A DNA stretch of 62,508 bases from Alphaproteobacteria bacterium (GCA_030614785.1 JAUWTJ010000013.1:1-62508); one strand, 5' to 3'; numbered from the stretch's first letter, positions 36,837 through 46,379 are shown. The notes: generated by a model from the letters alone, not told the origin. Made by a program: numbers and translations.

Positions 36837-36869
36837 TGATAATTTAAACGATTTGCGGACTGATAATTT
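36837..36869. repeat. Direct repeat upstream of the phosphatase gene
   Basis: TGATAATTT occurs at 36837-36845 and again at 36861-36869, a 24-base period, just upstream of the phosphatase ATG. It could be a regulator site or simply A/T-rich promoter DNA. Confidence 0.35.
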
Positions 36870-36877
36870 GTACTTCT

Positions 36878-37645
36878 ATGAAACATTGGTCGAAACAATT
36901 CAGGTTCAGAAAACTGAGAGTGGCGTCAGGAAAGCCAAAGGGCCCGCCTGATCAATTGGTTTGCGCGGTCGGTGACATCCATGGCCAACTGAAATGCCTG
37001 AAACGCCTGGTCGAACGGTTTGAAGAGAATATTCAAAAATACGAATCGTCGCAAGAACAGATGGTTTTTTTGGGTGACTATGTAGATCGCGGTCTGGAGG
37101 TGAGGGGGGTTTTGGACTACCTCATCGAACTTCGGTCGAGGCGAAAGTGCGTCTTTCTGCGGGGAAATCATGAGCAAATTCTTCTCAACTTCTTGAGTAA
37201 CCCTGATGTAGGTGAGGAGTGGATTCGTTTTGGCGGCCTCGAAACGCTCGCAGCATACGGAGTTGGGTTCAACCTTCTCAGGGGCACCGACATTGACTGG
37301 TTACGGATTCATGACCAATTTTGCAGTTCCTTTCCTGAAGAACACAGAGAATTTCTGGAAAGCACAGATCTCTGCTATAGCGCAGGTGATTTCTTCTTCG
37401 TCCACGCCGGAATTGATCCAGCGCGATCCTTTTCTGATCAGTCCGCCCATGATCTCTTGGGTGTGCGTGGTAAGTTTCTCAACAACAAGGATGTTCGCGA
37501 AAAGATTGTCGTACATGGACACAGCCATGTGACAAAACCGGAAATAAGACCTAACAGAATTGGAATTGATACCGGAGCTTATGCCACGAACGTCCTGTCG
37601 GCCGTTTTGATCTGGAATCAGAATATTTCGTTTATAGAATCGTAG
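36878..37645 (+). CDS. PPP-type metallophosphoesterase (serine/threonine phosphatase-like)
   Basis: 255 residues with all signature motifs of the PPP family: GDIHG (near residue 30), GDYVDRG (near 65), RGNHE (near 92), then FFFVHAGIDPA and VVHGHSHV supplying the remaining metal ligands. It would be a cytosolic two-metal phosphatase acting on phosphoproteins or dinucleoside polyphosphates. It is placed next to the Wzc tyrosine-kinase region, but PPP enzymes normally prefer Ser/Thr, so a direct antagonism is speculative. It is oriented away from the ligase-like gene across a 192-base A/T-rich spacer. Confidence 0.92.
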   Translation: MKHWSKQFRFRKLRVASGKPKGPPDQLVCAVGDIHGQLKCLKRLVERFEENIQKYESSQEQMVFLGDYVDRGLEVRGVLDYLIELRSRRKCVFLRGNHEQILLNFLSNPDVGEEWIRFGGLETLAAYGVGFNLLRGTDIDWLRIHDQFCSSFPEEHREFLESTDLCYSAGDFFFVHAGIDPARSFSDQSAHDLLGVRGKFLNNKDVREKIVVHGHSHVTKPEIRPNRIGIDTGAYATNVLSAVLIWNQNISFIES

Positions 37646-37794
37646 GTTTGAGCGTGTCCTCGTGTGGTGGTTAGCCAAAAATCTCGACCAGAAAATGTTC
37701 GCGGATAGAACATATGGAGCGCGCAAGAGGGTTCTGGTCTATGAGATGTTCGAAATTAATTTTCGCATGAATAACCCTTTTCCTGCGCGCGACG

Positions 37795-38058
37795 TTATGG
37801 CTCATCCCTGACCAATTTTTTCTTGTAGGCGCGCACAAGGCCGATCACGCTGATGGCAATCCAGAATATTTCGATGACGAATGATGAGAAGTTAAAAGTA
37901 AAAAGGAGCGACGTCAGTATCATCAGGGCACCGATCAGGTTGAGCCAGGAATAGGCAGGATTGTCGGATCGCACACGTCCCACCTGAAGCAGAAAATATC
38001 CTGCCACGATCAGAAGTACGCCCAGAGTGCCAAGAAAGTCATACCAGGCGAGTGTCAC
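37795..38058 (-). CDS. Small inner-membrane protein, CBU_0592-like
   Basis: 87 residues with three hydrophobic helices (FLGTLGVLLIVAGYFLLQ, then LNLIGALMILTSLLFTF, then VIEIFWIAISVIGLVRAY) and a basic C-terminus. The pattern W-x-N-x-x-G-A and the length match a conserved family of unknown function. It stands alone between the phosphatase and the TonB receptor. Confidence 0.8.
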   Translation of the reverse strand: MTLAWYDFLGTLGVLLIVAGYFLLQVGRVRSDNPAYSWLNLIGALMILTSLLFTFNFSSFVIEIFWIAISVIGLVRAYKKKLVRDEP

Positions 38059-38465
38059 AGCAAAGCTCCATATTTAGTTTCGAGGAGAAAAACCTACATC
38101 ACTTAGGCTAAACTCACCATTGAAAGGTATCGCACCGGATCAGCCTTCACGAAGGATCTGGGATCAGTGAGACAGGTGTCTGAACGCGATTGATATAAGT
38201 AGAGAGAGCCTGTATTAGGCAACCTTGAGTGAGGGTTGGGCGCGCGTCTTGCTCTGGATCTGGGGTCCGTGTGCTCTTCGGGTGACACTCGGGGCGAATT
38301 GAGGGTCGCCGGTTCAATCGTTGCTCTGATTCAATGAATCTCGAATGTACAAAAACTCGAAATATTGTTAACCAAGTATTAATTATCCGCGACTGTGCTG
38401 CCGAATCATCGGCGACGTGCGGTATATTGACTATTTGGTGTGGAAAAAATGGGGTTAGAGAAATC
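38059..38465. other. Long leader region upstream of the TonB receptor
   Basis: About 407 bases without a convincing gene. Two short perfect palindromes occur: CCTTC-AC-GAAGG at 38144-38155 and AGACA-GG-TGTCT at 38170-38181. The last 130 bases are open in the receptor frame but lack secretion features. Promoter elements for the receptor are expected here, but none is clear. Confidence 0.45.
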
Positions 38466-40640
38466 ATGACTGGAAATCAAACACTTCGCCGGGCCTTCCT
38501 GGGTGGAGCCGCTTCGGTGATGTTGGTCGCGGGCGGTGCTTTGGCTCCGGCCAACGCAGCAATCGAGGAAATTATCGTAACGGCGCAGAAGCGAGCGCAA
38601 AACCTTCAGGACGTGCCGATTTCGATCAGCACGCTCAATGGCGATGAACTGGAAGACATTTTTATGGCGGGTGAGGACATCCTTGCCCTTGCTGCACGGA
38701 TCCCCAGTTTCTACGCTGAATCTTCCAATGGACGGGTGGCCCCGCGCTTCTATATTCGCGGCCTTGGCAATACAGATTTTGACCTTGCCGCCTCCCAGCC
38801 AGTTTCGATGTATATCGACGAAGTCGTCATGGAGAGTGTCGTTTTGAAATCGACGCCACTGTTTGATGTGCAGCAGGTCGAAGTTCTGCGCGGTCCGCAG
38901 GGCTCGCTGTTTGGGCGCAATACCAGTGCCGGCATCATCAAATTTGCGACAAACCGTCCGAGCCAGGAAACTGAGCTTGTTGTAAATTCTTCGGTCGGAA
39001 CCTTTGGGTCTACCACCATTCAGGCAGCGGCGAATATGCCTCTGACCAGCTCGATTTCCGGGCGCATTTCGGTGCACAAACAAGATCGTGATGACTGGAT
39101 TGACAATTCATTCACCGGAGAGCAAAACGCAACGGGTGGCTTCAGAGAAAGTGCCGCTCGCGCCCAGCTCTTGTGGGAGCCGTCCGAAGCGACGTCAGTG
39201 TTGCTCAATGTTCATAGCCGGGAGCTGGAGGGTACGGCTGCGATATTCAGGGCCAATATTCTTGGCCCGAACGGCCTCACCAAATATTTTGATCGCGATG
39301 TTGTCGCCTTTGATGAGGGCGCTAACAATCCGCAGGCCTATGACGGCTTCGGTTATTCGCTTCGGTATGAGCATGAGTTCGATGGTGGTGTTGAAATGAC
39401 CTATATCGGCGCTCGTGAGGAAACTGACGGGTTTAGCCGCGGCGATATTGATGGTGGTAATCTGGTCGACAGCTATGCGCCATATTTCATTCCATTTCCG
39501 TCGGATACACAAGATGGCATTGATGAACTGGAACAGACGACACACGAGATCCGTCTGGCCCAGGGAAGCAATGACAATATCAACTGGCAAGTCGGTGCCT
39601 ATCATTTCGACTCTGAATTTCAGATCACGACCAATCCGTTCTTTGTTGCAGCGTCGACCTTGACCCACACCAACACCGCTTGGGCGCTTTTTGGTCAGAT
39701 GACATTTAATGTCGATGATGATTTCACGCTGGCTGGCGGTCTTCGCTATACGGATGAAGAAAAGGGTCTGACTGTACAGGCTTCTCCTATTCCTCAAGCT
39801 CCAGTGAATATTTCTGACGAACAGGTAAGTTGGGACTTCAGTGTCGATTGGGCCTACACAGAAAATACAAACCTTTACGCACGCGCATCCTCAGGTTACC
39901 GAGGCCCATCGATTCAGGGACGCGACGTTGCCTTTTTCGGTTCGCCGTCAACGGCAAAAGGGGAAACCAATGTTTCACTGGAAGCTGGTTCAAAATCTGA
40001 CCTGTTCAATGACCGGGCGCGGTTGAATATGGCGCTCTACAGATATGCGGTTGATGATCTTCAGGTCTCGGCCGTTGGCGGTGTTGATAACCTGATCCAG
40101 CTTGTCAATGTCGACAAGGTTGAAGGGTATGGGTTTGAAGCAGATGCTGAGTTCATGCTGTCGGATTACTTTACCATCAGTGTGGGGTATAGCTACAATC
40201 ACACTGAGATATCCGACAAAAGCCTGCGTGTAGGGACTTGCGGAACCGGTCAATGTACTGTGACTGATCCTGTCGATATCCTGGGTGCTATCGTCGACGG
40301 AAACCCGTTGCCGCAGGCGCCGGAACAGATCTTCAACCTTGTTGCAGACTTCAATCGTCCGGTATACGGCGATCATGAGTTCTTCATGACAGCCGACCTA
40401 TCCTACCAGGGTGACACAAACCTCTTCTTGTATGAGGCACGTGAGTTTTCCGTTGATGGCCAATACGAACTGGGCTTCAAGACCGGGTTTGCAAAGGACG
40501 ATGGCTCATGGGAGATTGCCTTTTTTGGTCGTAATATTACCGACGAGGAAAATATCAAGGGTGCTATTGATTTTAACAACAACACCGGTTTCGTGAACGA
40601 TCCTCGCGTCATTGGCCTGTCCATCAGTGGCAGATACTAG
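38466..40640 (+). CDS. TonB-dependent outer-membrane receptor
   Basis: About 724 residues. The signal peptide (residues 1-33, ending APANA) is followed by the TonB box EEIIVTAQKRAQ. The plug domain has VPISISTL, RFYIRGLGNTDFDLAASQPVSMYIDEV and VEVLRGPQGSLFGRNTSAGIIKFATNRP. A 22-strand-type barrel ends in VIGLSISGRY. The ATG at 38466 gives a proper signal peptide; the frame extends 132 bases upstream without one. The substrate is unknown. The adjacent nucleoside genes and NupC suggest nucleosides or nucleic-acid fragments; this is contextual inference. A strong terminator follows. Confidence 0.93.
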   Translation: MTGNQTLRRAFLGGAASVMLVAGGALAPANAAIEEIIVTAQKRAQNLQDVPISISTLNGDELEDIFMAGEDILALAARIPSFYAESSNGRVAPRFYIRGLGNTDFDLAASQPVSMYIDEVVMESVVLKSTPLFDVQQVEVLRGPQGSLFGRNTSAGIIKFATNRPSQETELVVNSSVGTFGSTTIQAAANMPLTSSISGRISVHKQDRDDWIDNSFTGEQNATGGFRESAARAQLLWEPSEATSVLLNVHSRELEGTAAIFRANILGPNGLTKYFDRDVVAFDEGANNPQAYDGFGYSLRYEHEFDGGVEMTYIGAREETDGFSRGDIDGGNLVDSYAPYFIPFPSDTQDGIDELEQTTHEIRLAQGSNDNINWQVGAYHFDSEFQITTNPFFVAASTLTHTNTAWALFGQMTFNVDDDFTLAGGLRYTDEEKGLTVQASPIPQAPVNISDEQVSWDFSVDWAYTENTNLYARASSGYRGPSIQGRDVAFFGSPSTAKGETNVSLEAGSKSDLFNDRARLNMALYRYAVDDLQVSAVGGVDNLIQLVNVDKVEGYGFEADAEFMLSDYFTISVGYSYNHTEISDKSLRVGTCGTGQCTVTDPVDILGAIVDGNPLPQAPEQIFNLVADFNRPVYGDHEFFMTADLSYQGDTNLFLYEAREFSVDGQYELGFKTGFAKDDGSWEIAFFGRNITDEENIKGAIDFNNNTGFVNDPRVIGLSISGRY

Positions 40641-40695
40641 ATTACAACGCACAGTTGCCGGCATTCGGGTGTTGTGTGAAAGCCAAGAATAATGG

Positions 40696-40729
40696 AAAAG
40701 GGCCTCGAAGGAATTCGTGGCCCTTTTTC
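40696..40729 (+). terminator. Rho-independent terminator after the TonB receptor
   Basis: The GGGCC stem pairs with GGCCC, and inner CGAA pairs with TTCG, around a GGAA loop. A run of T residues follows at 40724-40728. It ends the receptor transcript. Confidence 0.85.
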
Positions 40730-40837
40730 TTGTCGTGTCTTCTGACTGAAAAAATTGAAAGGTAAATCCCTGTGGCGCGGATATTTCAGCCCTCAACATG
40801 GTTTGGCAATGGGAACCAAAACTCCCGCAGGGGAAAG

Positions 40838-41821
40838 ATGCCCCTTGCCGAGCTACATTGCCACATTGAAGGCACTATAGCGCCGGACATGGCGCGAAAG
40901 TTGGCGAAACGTCACAAGGTCAAGATCTCGCATATCTTTGGTCCGGACGGAAATTATCAGTGGTCGACTTTTCCGGAGTTTCTGAAGACCTATGATACGG
41001 TCTCAAGCGTGGTGTGCACGCCTGAAGACTATTATGATATTGCGTTCGACTATCTGACCAGAGCGGCGAAAGAAGGATTGATCTATTCGGAAATGTTCGT
41101 TTCATCAGAACATCCCGAAGATGTTGGTCTTTCCTTCGATGCCTTCCTCGACGGTGTATCGGCGGCGCTTGATGATGTCGAGGCAAAAACCGGACTTGTT
41201 GGACGGCTTATCCTCACAGCCATTCGGCACCGCGGACCCGAGAGGGCCGAGCGAACAGCAAGAAATGCGCAACTGCACCCGCATGAAAAGGTGGTTGGTT
41301 TTGGTCTTGCGGGGGACGAGAACCAGTTTGAGCCAAAAGACTTTGTTCGGGCCTATGAAATGGCGTCGGACGCAGGTCTGAGGCGAACAGCCCATGCGGG
41401 TGAAGTCGCAGGCCCTGAGAGCATCCGCGCGACCCTGGATGCCCTGCACCCGGAACGCCTCGGGCATGGCGTGCGCCTCCTGGAAGATGCGGATCTCGTT
41501 TCAAGGGTTAAAGATGGCGGCGTTACCCTTGAGCTTTGCCCCGGGTCCAATATTGCCATCGGCATTTTTGACTCCTATGAAACTCACCCGGTTAAGGCCT
41601 TTCTTGATCAAGGTATTAAAGTTACTCTCAGTACAGACGACCCACCATTTTTCCATACCACCATTGGTCAAGAATATGCTGCCGTTGAAGTCGCACATGG
41701 ATTGTCCAGACGAGATATGATGCAGTTTACACTGAACTCAATCGATGCAGCTTTCTGCGATGAAAAAACCAGAAAACGTCTTCGCGCGCTCGTTGAAACC
41801 TGGATCAGGAAAAATATCTGA
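40838..41821 (+). CDS. add: Adenosine deaminase
   Basis: 328 residues of the amidohydrolase fold. It has the metal-binding ELHCHIEGTI at the N-terminus (HxH), AHAGEVAG in the middle, a conserved LGHGVRL, and STDDPPFFHTTI near the C-terminus supplying the last metal Asp. It converts (deoxy)adenosine to (deoxy)inosine in the cytosol for the downstream purine phosphorylase. The ATG at 40838 is preferred since AELHCH normally begins the family, with AGGGGAAAG just upstream. A GTG at 40772 with an AAAGG upstream is an alternative. The related adenine deaminase activity cannot be excluded. Confidence 0.9.
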   Translation: MPLAELHCHIEGTIAPDMARKLAKRHKVKISHIFGPDGNYQWSTFPEFLKTYDTVSSVVCTPEDYYDIAFDYLTRAAKEGLIYSEMFVSSEHPEDVGLSFDAFLDGVSAALDDVEAKTGLVGRLILTAIRHRGPERAERTARNAQLHPHEKVVGFGLAGDENQFEPKDFVRAYEMASDAGLRRTAHAGEVAGPESIRATLDALHPERLGHGVRLLEDADLVSRVKDGGVTLELCPGSNIAIGIFDSYETHPVKAFLDQGIKVTLSTDDPPFFHTTIGQEYAAVEVAHGLSRRDMMQFTLNSIDAAFCDEKTRKRLRALVETWIRKNI

Positions 41822-41856
41822 CATCATCGGGCGGAGCTGAGCAGAAACCGTTTGGA

Positions 41857-43335
41857 TCAGCGAAACGCCGGTTCATCAAAGCTTCTCAGCTTGCGCGAAT
41901 GAAGTGTTCCAGCGGCGGCTTCGTCGCGCAGGAGCGCAAGTGTTCGAATGCCAATCTGTAGATGTTGGCTGACACTTTCTTCGTAAAAGGCATCAGCCAT
42001 TCCCGGGAGTTTGATCTCACCGTGAAGCGGTCTGTCAGAAACACAAAGCAATGTCCCATAAGGTACCCGGTAGCGATAGCCGTTTGCGGCAATTGTTGCT
42101 GACTCCATGTCGATGCCGATCGCGCGGGATTGATTAAATCTCACCGCCAACTGGTCAAATCGAAGTTCCCAGTTTCGATCATCTGTAGTCACAACAGTGC
42201 CCGTGCGCAGGCGCTGCTTCATCTCAAGGCCCGATAGATTGGTGACTTCTCCAACCGCAGCGGTCAGGGCCATCTGCACCTCGGCAATGGTAGGAATTGG
42301 AATTTCGGTTGGTAAAACCTCGTCAAGGCTGTGGTCGTCGCGCAAATAGGCGTGGGCAAGGACATAATCGCCCAGTCTCTGGCTGCCGCGCAGGCCGCCG
42401 CAATGGCCAACCATGAGCCAGACGTGTGGACGCATAACAGCCAGATGATCCGTGATGGTCTTGGCATTGGAGGGGCCAACGCCAATATTAATCAGGGTTA
42501 TCCCGAAGCGCTCGTCGCGGACCAGATGATAGGCAGGCATCTGGGGAAGTTTGGTCAACGCGGGTGTTGTGGAGGGTTTTCCTTTGCGTGTCATTCGATT
42601 ACCTGGTTCAACAAAGCAATCGTATGTACCCTTTTCAATTTCATCCAATCCGTACTCAACAAATTCATCTACGTAGCGTTGGTAATTCGTAAAAATTACG
42701 AAGCGCTGAAAAAACTCCGGGCCGGTGGCCGTGTAGTGCTTTAACCTGTGGAGTGAATAGTCGATGCGCTCTGCGGTAAAAAGAGACAGTGGCTGAGGTT
42801 GGCCTGGTTTGGCGACGAAAGTACCATCGACAACATTGTTGTTGGTCTCAATCAGATCCGGCATGTGAAATGAATGTTGGATATTGCGTCGTTGCTCCAG
42901 GGATAGCGCAGCGGTTGCCTTTTCAAGAGCAAAGGTCAGAGGGATCGGCGACGTGCTGCGTCCGACGAAAAGCCTCGCCTTGTTATTCTCGACCAACAAC
43001 CGCAGTTGCTCAAGCAAATAGGACTGGAAGAGTTTCGGAGCGGCGATCGTGGTCCCGTAGACCCCGGGTGATGAAACTTTCCCGAAAGAAAGATTACTAA
43101 TTTGGGGTGGCTGTTCGGTTCCTGTTTCAATAGCAAGGTAGGGATAGGTGGTATCCAGCCTCTTTGCGGGGATGTTACCTTGTGCGAAGCGGTTAAAGTC
43201 TTGTCCGATATGGGCGAGGCTTTCTTCATAAATTCGGATGATTTGCTCCAGGGCCTCAGCTGGAGTTCCACAAGCCGTGAAGTCAGAAGCTTCGTCGAGC
43301 GCGCGAATAGTGTCAGGGATGATGTTTTTCTTCAC
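41857..43335 (-). CDS. amn: AMP nucleosidase
   Basis: 492 residues, the usual length. It has an N-terminal AMP-nucleosidase-specific domain and a C-terminal phosphorylase-type domain. In the C-terminal domain, LINIGVGPSNAKTITDHLAVMRPHVWLMVGHCGGLRGSQRLGDYVLAHAYLRDD and the SRAIGIDMESATIAANGYRYRVPYGTLLCVSDRPLHGEIK stretch are characteristic. It hydrolyses AMP to adenine and ribose-5-phosphate, controlling AMP pools. It is the last of three minus-strand purine genes. Function is confident. Confidence 0.94.
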   Translation of the reverse strand: MKKNIIPDTIRALDEASDFTACGTPAEALEQIIRIYEESLAHIGQDFNRFAQGNIPAKRLDTTYPYLAIETGTEQPPQISNLSFGKVSSPGVYGTTIAAPKLFQSYLLEQLRLLVENNKARLFVGRSTSPIPLTFALEKATAALSLEQRRNIQHSFHMPDLIETNNNVVDGTFVAKPGQPQPLSLFTAERIDYSLHRLKHYTATGPEFFQRFVIFTNYQRYVDEFVEYGLDEIEKGTYDCFVEPGNRMTRKGKPSTTPALTKLPQMPAYHLVRDERFGITLINIGVGPSNAKTITDHLAVMRPHVWLMVGHCGGLRGSQRLGDYVLAHAYLRDDHSLDEVLPTEIPIPTIAEVQMALTAAVGEVTNLSGLEMKQRLRTGTVVTTDDRNWELRFDQLAVRFNQSRAIGIDMESATIAANGYRYRVPYGTLLCVSDRPLHGEIKLPGMADAFYEESVSQHLQIGIRTLALLRDEAAAGTLHSRKLRSFDEPAFR

Positions 43336-43451
43336 AGGGGTTCTTTTCGGTGAGTTTCAAAACATAGTTGCTATATCGTAACACACTTTCGCAACGACTG
43401 TCTGTTCGGCAGTTGTTCCTCAAGTGGATCAACAGTGTAGTTTTCCGAGGT

Positions 43452-44009
43452 CTAGCGACTGGCGACGATCCTGGCAATAGTCGGCGACTTGTGCTCTGCA
43501 ATCTCCTGCGGGGAAAGACCGTGTAGCTCATGTGGAAAGACCAACCACTCGTCCGTTTCATGAACAAAATAGTCCGGCGGGGTTTCGGTTTTCCGTTTGG
43601 CTGGCTTGTAGTAGACCGTTGCCACCTTGACCATATCCGGCGTATTGCGTCGGCATTTTTCATGAAGTTCCCGAAGAACGGCATCAACGCTGAGGCCCGT
43701 ATCAAAAACATCGTCAACAATCAGAAGCCGATCATCTGCATTGATATTATCGATGATGTAGCCGAGTCCATGGACCCGAACCCGCGAGCTTCGTTGAGCA
43801 ATTCCGGTATAGGAGGACGTACGGATGGCAATGTGATCGGTACTTATGCCCGCATAGTCCATATATTCCTGCACAGCGATACCGATAGGCGTGCCGCCGC
43901 GCCAGATGCCAACGATATAGTTGGGTTCAAACCCGCTCTGCAGAATTTTGTCAGCAAGGCGAAAAGAATCATCCAGCAGACTATTTGCATCAATGTAGAG
44001 TTTATCCAT
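43452..44009 (-). CDS. Purine (xanthine/hypoxanthine-type) phosphoribosyltransferase
   Basis: 185 residues of the type I phosphoribosyltransferase fold. The PRPP loop LLIVDDVFDTGLSVDAVL is near residue 95, with an N-terminal YIVGIWRGGTPIGIAVQEYM segment that holds the pyrophosphate-binding loop. It salvages a purine base to its nucleotide; the exact base (hypoxanthine, xanthine or guanine) is not evident. It lies between the purine nucleoside phosphorylase and AMP nucleosidase genes, in the same direction. An AGGAG ribosome site precedes the ATG. Confidence 0.88.
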   Translation of the reverse strand: MDKLYIDANSLLDDSFRLADKILQSGFEPNYIVGIWRGGTPIGIAVQEYMDYAGISTDHIAIRTSSYTGIAQRSSRVRVHGLGYIIDNINADDRLLIVDDVFDTGLSVDAVLRELHEKCRRNTPDMVKVATVYYKPAKRKTETPPDYFVHETDEWLVFPHELHGLSPQEIAEHKSPTIARIVASR

Positions 44010-44097
44010 TTTCAGGAGGCTCTCCTTTTATAAGACCAGGATTGCTTCATATCTTCTTCACGTAGCAAGTGCAATCGGCATCCGGTTCGTAATCAAA

Positions 44098-44976
44098 TCA
44101 GGGCGCGAGTTGTCCGATGAAATGCGTCAGCAGAGCTTTGGTGTTCTCGTAGGCCTTATCGGCCTCCAGGATGGTATGTTCATGCGTGAGCTCCGTATGG
44201 CCAAGTCCAGCCGCAAAGTTTGTTATCAGGGAAATGGCGGCAACCCGGACGCCGCAGTGTCTTGCGACGATAACCTCGGGCACTGTTGACATCCCGACAG
44301 CTGAAGCGCCGATCACCTGAAACATGCGAATTTCGGCCGGGGTTTCGAAGTTGGGACCCGCCACCTGAACGTAGACCCCTTCATGCACGGTCACTGATGT
44401 TGCCTTTGCGGCCATCCTGATCCGGTCGCGCAAGTCCGCATCATAGGCCTCGGTCATATCGGGAAAGCGTGGACCGAACTCGGCATCATTGGGACCGGTC
44501 AGAGGATTGTGGCCAGACAGGTTTATGTGGTCGTCTATGATCATCAGTGAGCCAGGCGGCATATCGGATTTGAGGCTTCCTGCAGCATTGGTCAGAACAA
44601 GCACTTCAACACCCAGACGTTGCAGCGTCCGCACCGGGATGGCCAGTTCCAGGGGAGAATGCCCCTCATAGAGATGCATTCTCCCCTGCAAGCAGGCGAC
44701 GGGAGTGCCGCCGACAGATCCAATGATCAACTTCCCGGCGTGACCTTCTACCGTAGGCTGAGGAAAGTGGGGGATGTCAGCATAGGAAATCACAGCTTCC
44801 GGATCGATCGTCTCACCAAAGGGTCCAAGTCCGCTTCCCAGAACAAGTGCGACCCTGGGAAACGTCCCTGAATAGAGGGCCCGAATGGCAGCAAGGTTTT
44901 CATCAATTTCACGCATGAGAGGGGAGTGCCTTTGGTCTGGGGTTAAGCGGTTTTGGCGGGGCTCGTGGCTTGCCAT
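44098..44976 (-). CDS. Purine nucleoside phosphorylase (class I, trimeric type)
   Basis: 292 residues. Typical segments are VALVLGSGLGPFG, SYADIPHFPQPTVEGHAG, CLQGRMHLYEGHSPLELAIPVRTL, LVLTNAAGSL and YVQVAGPNFETPAEIRMF. It cleaves inosine and guanosine (and deoxy forms) with phosphate to the base and (deoxy)ribose-1-phosphate, the substrate of the divergently encoded phosphopentomutase. Initiation could be at 44976 or 20 codons later at 44916, where the family's usual N-terminus begins. An 83-base divergent promoter region separates it from deoB. Confidence 0.93.
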   Translation of the reverse strand: MASHEPRQNRLTPDQRHSPLMREIDENLAAIRALYSGTFPRVALVLGSGLGPFGETIDPEAVISYADIPHFPQPTVEGHAGKLIIGSVGGTPVACLQGRMHLYEGHSPLELAIPVRTLQRLGVEVLVLTNAAGSLKSDMPPGSLMIIDDHINLSGHNPLTGPNDAEFGPRFPDMTEAYDADLRDRIRMAAKATSVTVHEGVYVQVAGPNFETPAEIRMFQVIGASAVGMSTVPEVIVARHCGVRVAAISLITNFAAGLGHTELTHEHTILEADKAYENTKALLTHFIGQLAP

Positions 44977-45059
44977 ACTGGCAACGTTACCATATCATCC
45001 TGGTTTGCCTGCGATTTCAATCCCCTGGTGCTGCGGAGCAGTGAAATCTTGCAGGAGGC

Positions 45060-46343
45060 ATGAAAAACTCGAAAACAGGAAAGACGGACACAGTGCGCGC
45101 AATTATTGCTGTTCTTGATTCGCTCGGCATCGGTGCATCCGATGATGCCGCGAACTATGGCGACGAGAATGCCGATACCTTTGGTCATATTGTCGAGGCT
45201 GCCGGATGCGGGGGGGCTGATCTTGAGGGAGTAAGGTCGGGTGCGCTTGTTGCGCCCAATCTCGCAAGGCTGGGATTTGTAAAGGCGGCTGAGGCTTCGC
45301 GCGGCAAGGCTCTCGCCCTTCCACCTGCCAGTGAAGTTATGGGCGCCTGGGGTTTCGCTGCAGAGCTCAGTTTTGGCAAGGATACGCCCAGCGGTCATTG
45401 GGAAATGGCTGGATTGCCGGTTTGCTATGATTGGAAATTGTTCGAGAAGAAGCAAAAGTCGTTCCCCGAGGTGCTTCTTTCGGATCTTGTCCGCGAAGCA
45501 GCGCTTCCAGGCGTTCTTGGCAATTGTCACGCCTCGGGCACGGTGATTATTGAAGAACTGGGCGCTGAGCATCTGGCAAGCGGTGCTCCGATTGTTTACA
45601 CATCGGCTGACTCTGTTATGCAGATTGCTGCGCACGAAGAGCATTTTGGTCTTGAGCGGCTCTATGAAGTTTGTGCTGTCGCGCGCAATCTGGTTGACAA
45701 ATACAACGTCGGGCGTGTCATTGCCCGACCTTTTGTCGGAACCGCCGAAGAAGGGTTTATTCGCACGGGCAACCGCCGCGACTATGCTACACCGCCGCAT
45801 GGCTTGACTTTGCTGGACCATGTGATTGCGGCAGGTGGGTCTGTTGTCAGTATAGGGAAGGTATCAGATGTTTTTGCGCATCAGGGGTTTAGTAAGACTG
45901 TAAAAGCGCACGGCAATGAAGCCCTGTTTGATGCTCTTCTTTCAGAACTTTTGACATCACAGGACAATACGCTTCTGTTTACCAACTTTGTTGATTTTGA
46001 TACGCTTTATGGACATCGCCGCGATGTCGCCGGATATGCCGCAGCGATTGAAGCCTTCGATACAAGGCTGCCTGAACTCCTCGCCGCACTGCGGAAAACA
46101 GATATTCTGGTGATCACCGCTGATCATGGCTGCGATCCGACGGCGCCTGGCAGCGATCATACAAGAGAACACATCCCCGTGGTCTGTTTTGGGCCCTCTC
46201 TTGCCCCTGGCTACCTGGGTAAGCGGATGTCATTTGCTGATATCGGCCAGAGTATAGCCGATCATATGGGTTTGCCCGCGTTGCCAAACGGAGTATCCTT
46301 TCTGCGCGACCGCGTGAAGGAGCCGGGGCTGAGCCAGAGTTGA
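45060..46343 (+). CDS. deoB: Phosphopentomutase
   Basis: 427 residues of the alkaline-phosphatase superfamily. The N-terminal metal site is in AIIAVLDSLGIGASDDAANYGDENADTFGHI. The later conserved DTPSGHWEMAG holds the phosphorylated Thr region, and LVITADHGCDPTAPGSDHTREHIPVVCFGP supplies the C-terminal metal ligands. It converts (deoxy)ribose-1-phosphate to the 5-phosphate. A strong AGGAGG site precedes the ATG. It is the first gene of the operon deoB-deoC-aldehyde dehydrogenase-nupC. Confidence 0.95.
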   Translation: MKNSKTGKTDTVRAIIAVLDSLGIGASDDAANYGDENADTFGHIVEAAGCGGADLEGVRSGALVAPNLARLGFVKAAEASRGKALALPPASEVMGAWGFAAELSFGKDTPSGHWEMAGLPVCYDWKLFEKKQKSFPEVLLSDLVREAALPGVLGNCHASGTVIIEELGAEHLASGAPIVYTSADSVMQIAAHEEHFGLERLYEVCAVARNLVDKYNVGRVIARPFVGTAEEGFIRTGNRRDYATPPHGLTLLDHVIAAGGSVVSIGKVSDVFAHQGFSKTVKAHGNEALFDALLSELLTSQDNTLLFTNFVDFDTLYGHRRDVAGYAAAIEAFDTRLPELLAALRKTDILVITADHGCDPTAPGSDHTREHIPVVCFGPSLAPGYLGKRMSFADIGQSIADHMGLPALPNGVSFLRDRVKEPGLSQS

Positions 46344-46379
46344 GGGTAGCTGGATTATGGGTGACAGGGGCGAGATTTG

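Noticed and set aside
38144-38181. Two short palindromes upstream of the TonB receptor as operators
   Set aside because: Each is only 12 bases, about 300 bases from the start, with no known matching regulator; kept only as a note in the intergenic entry.
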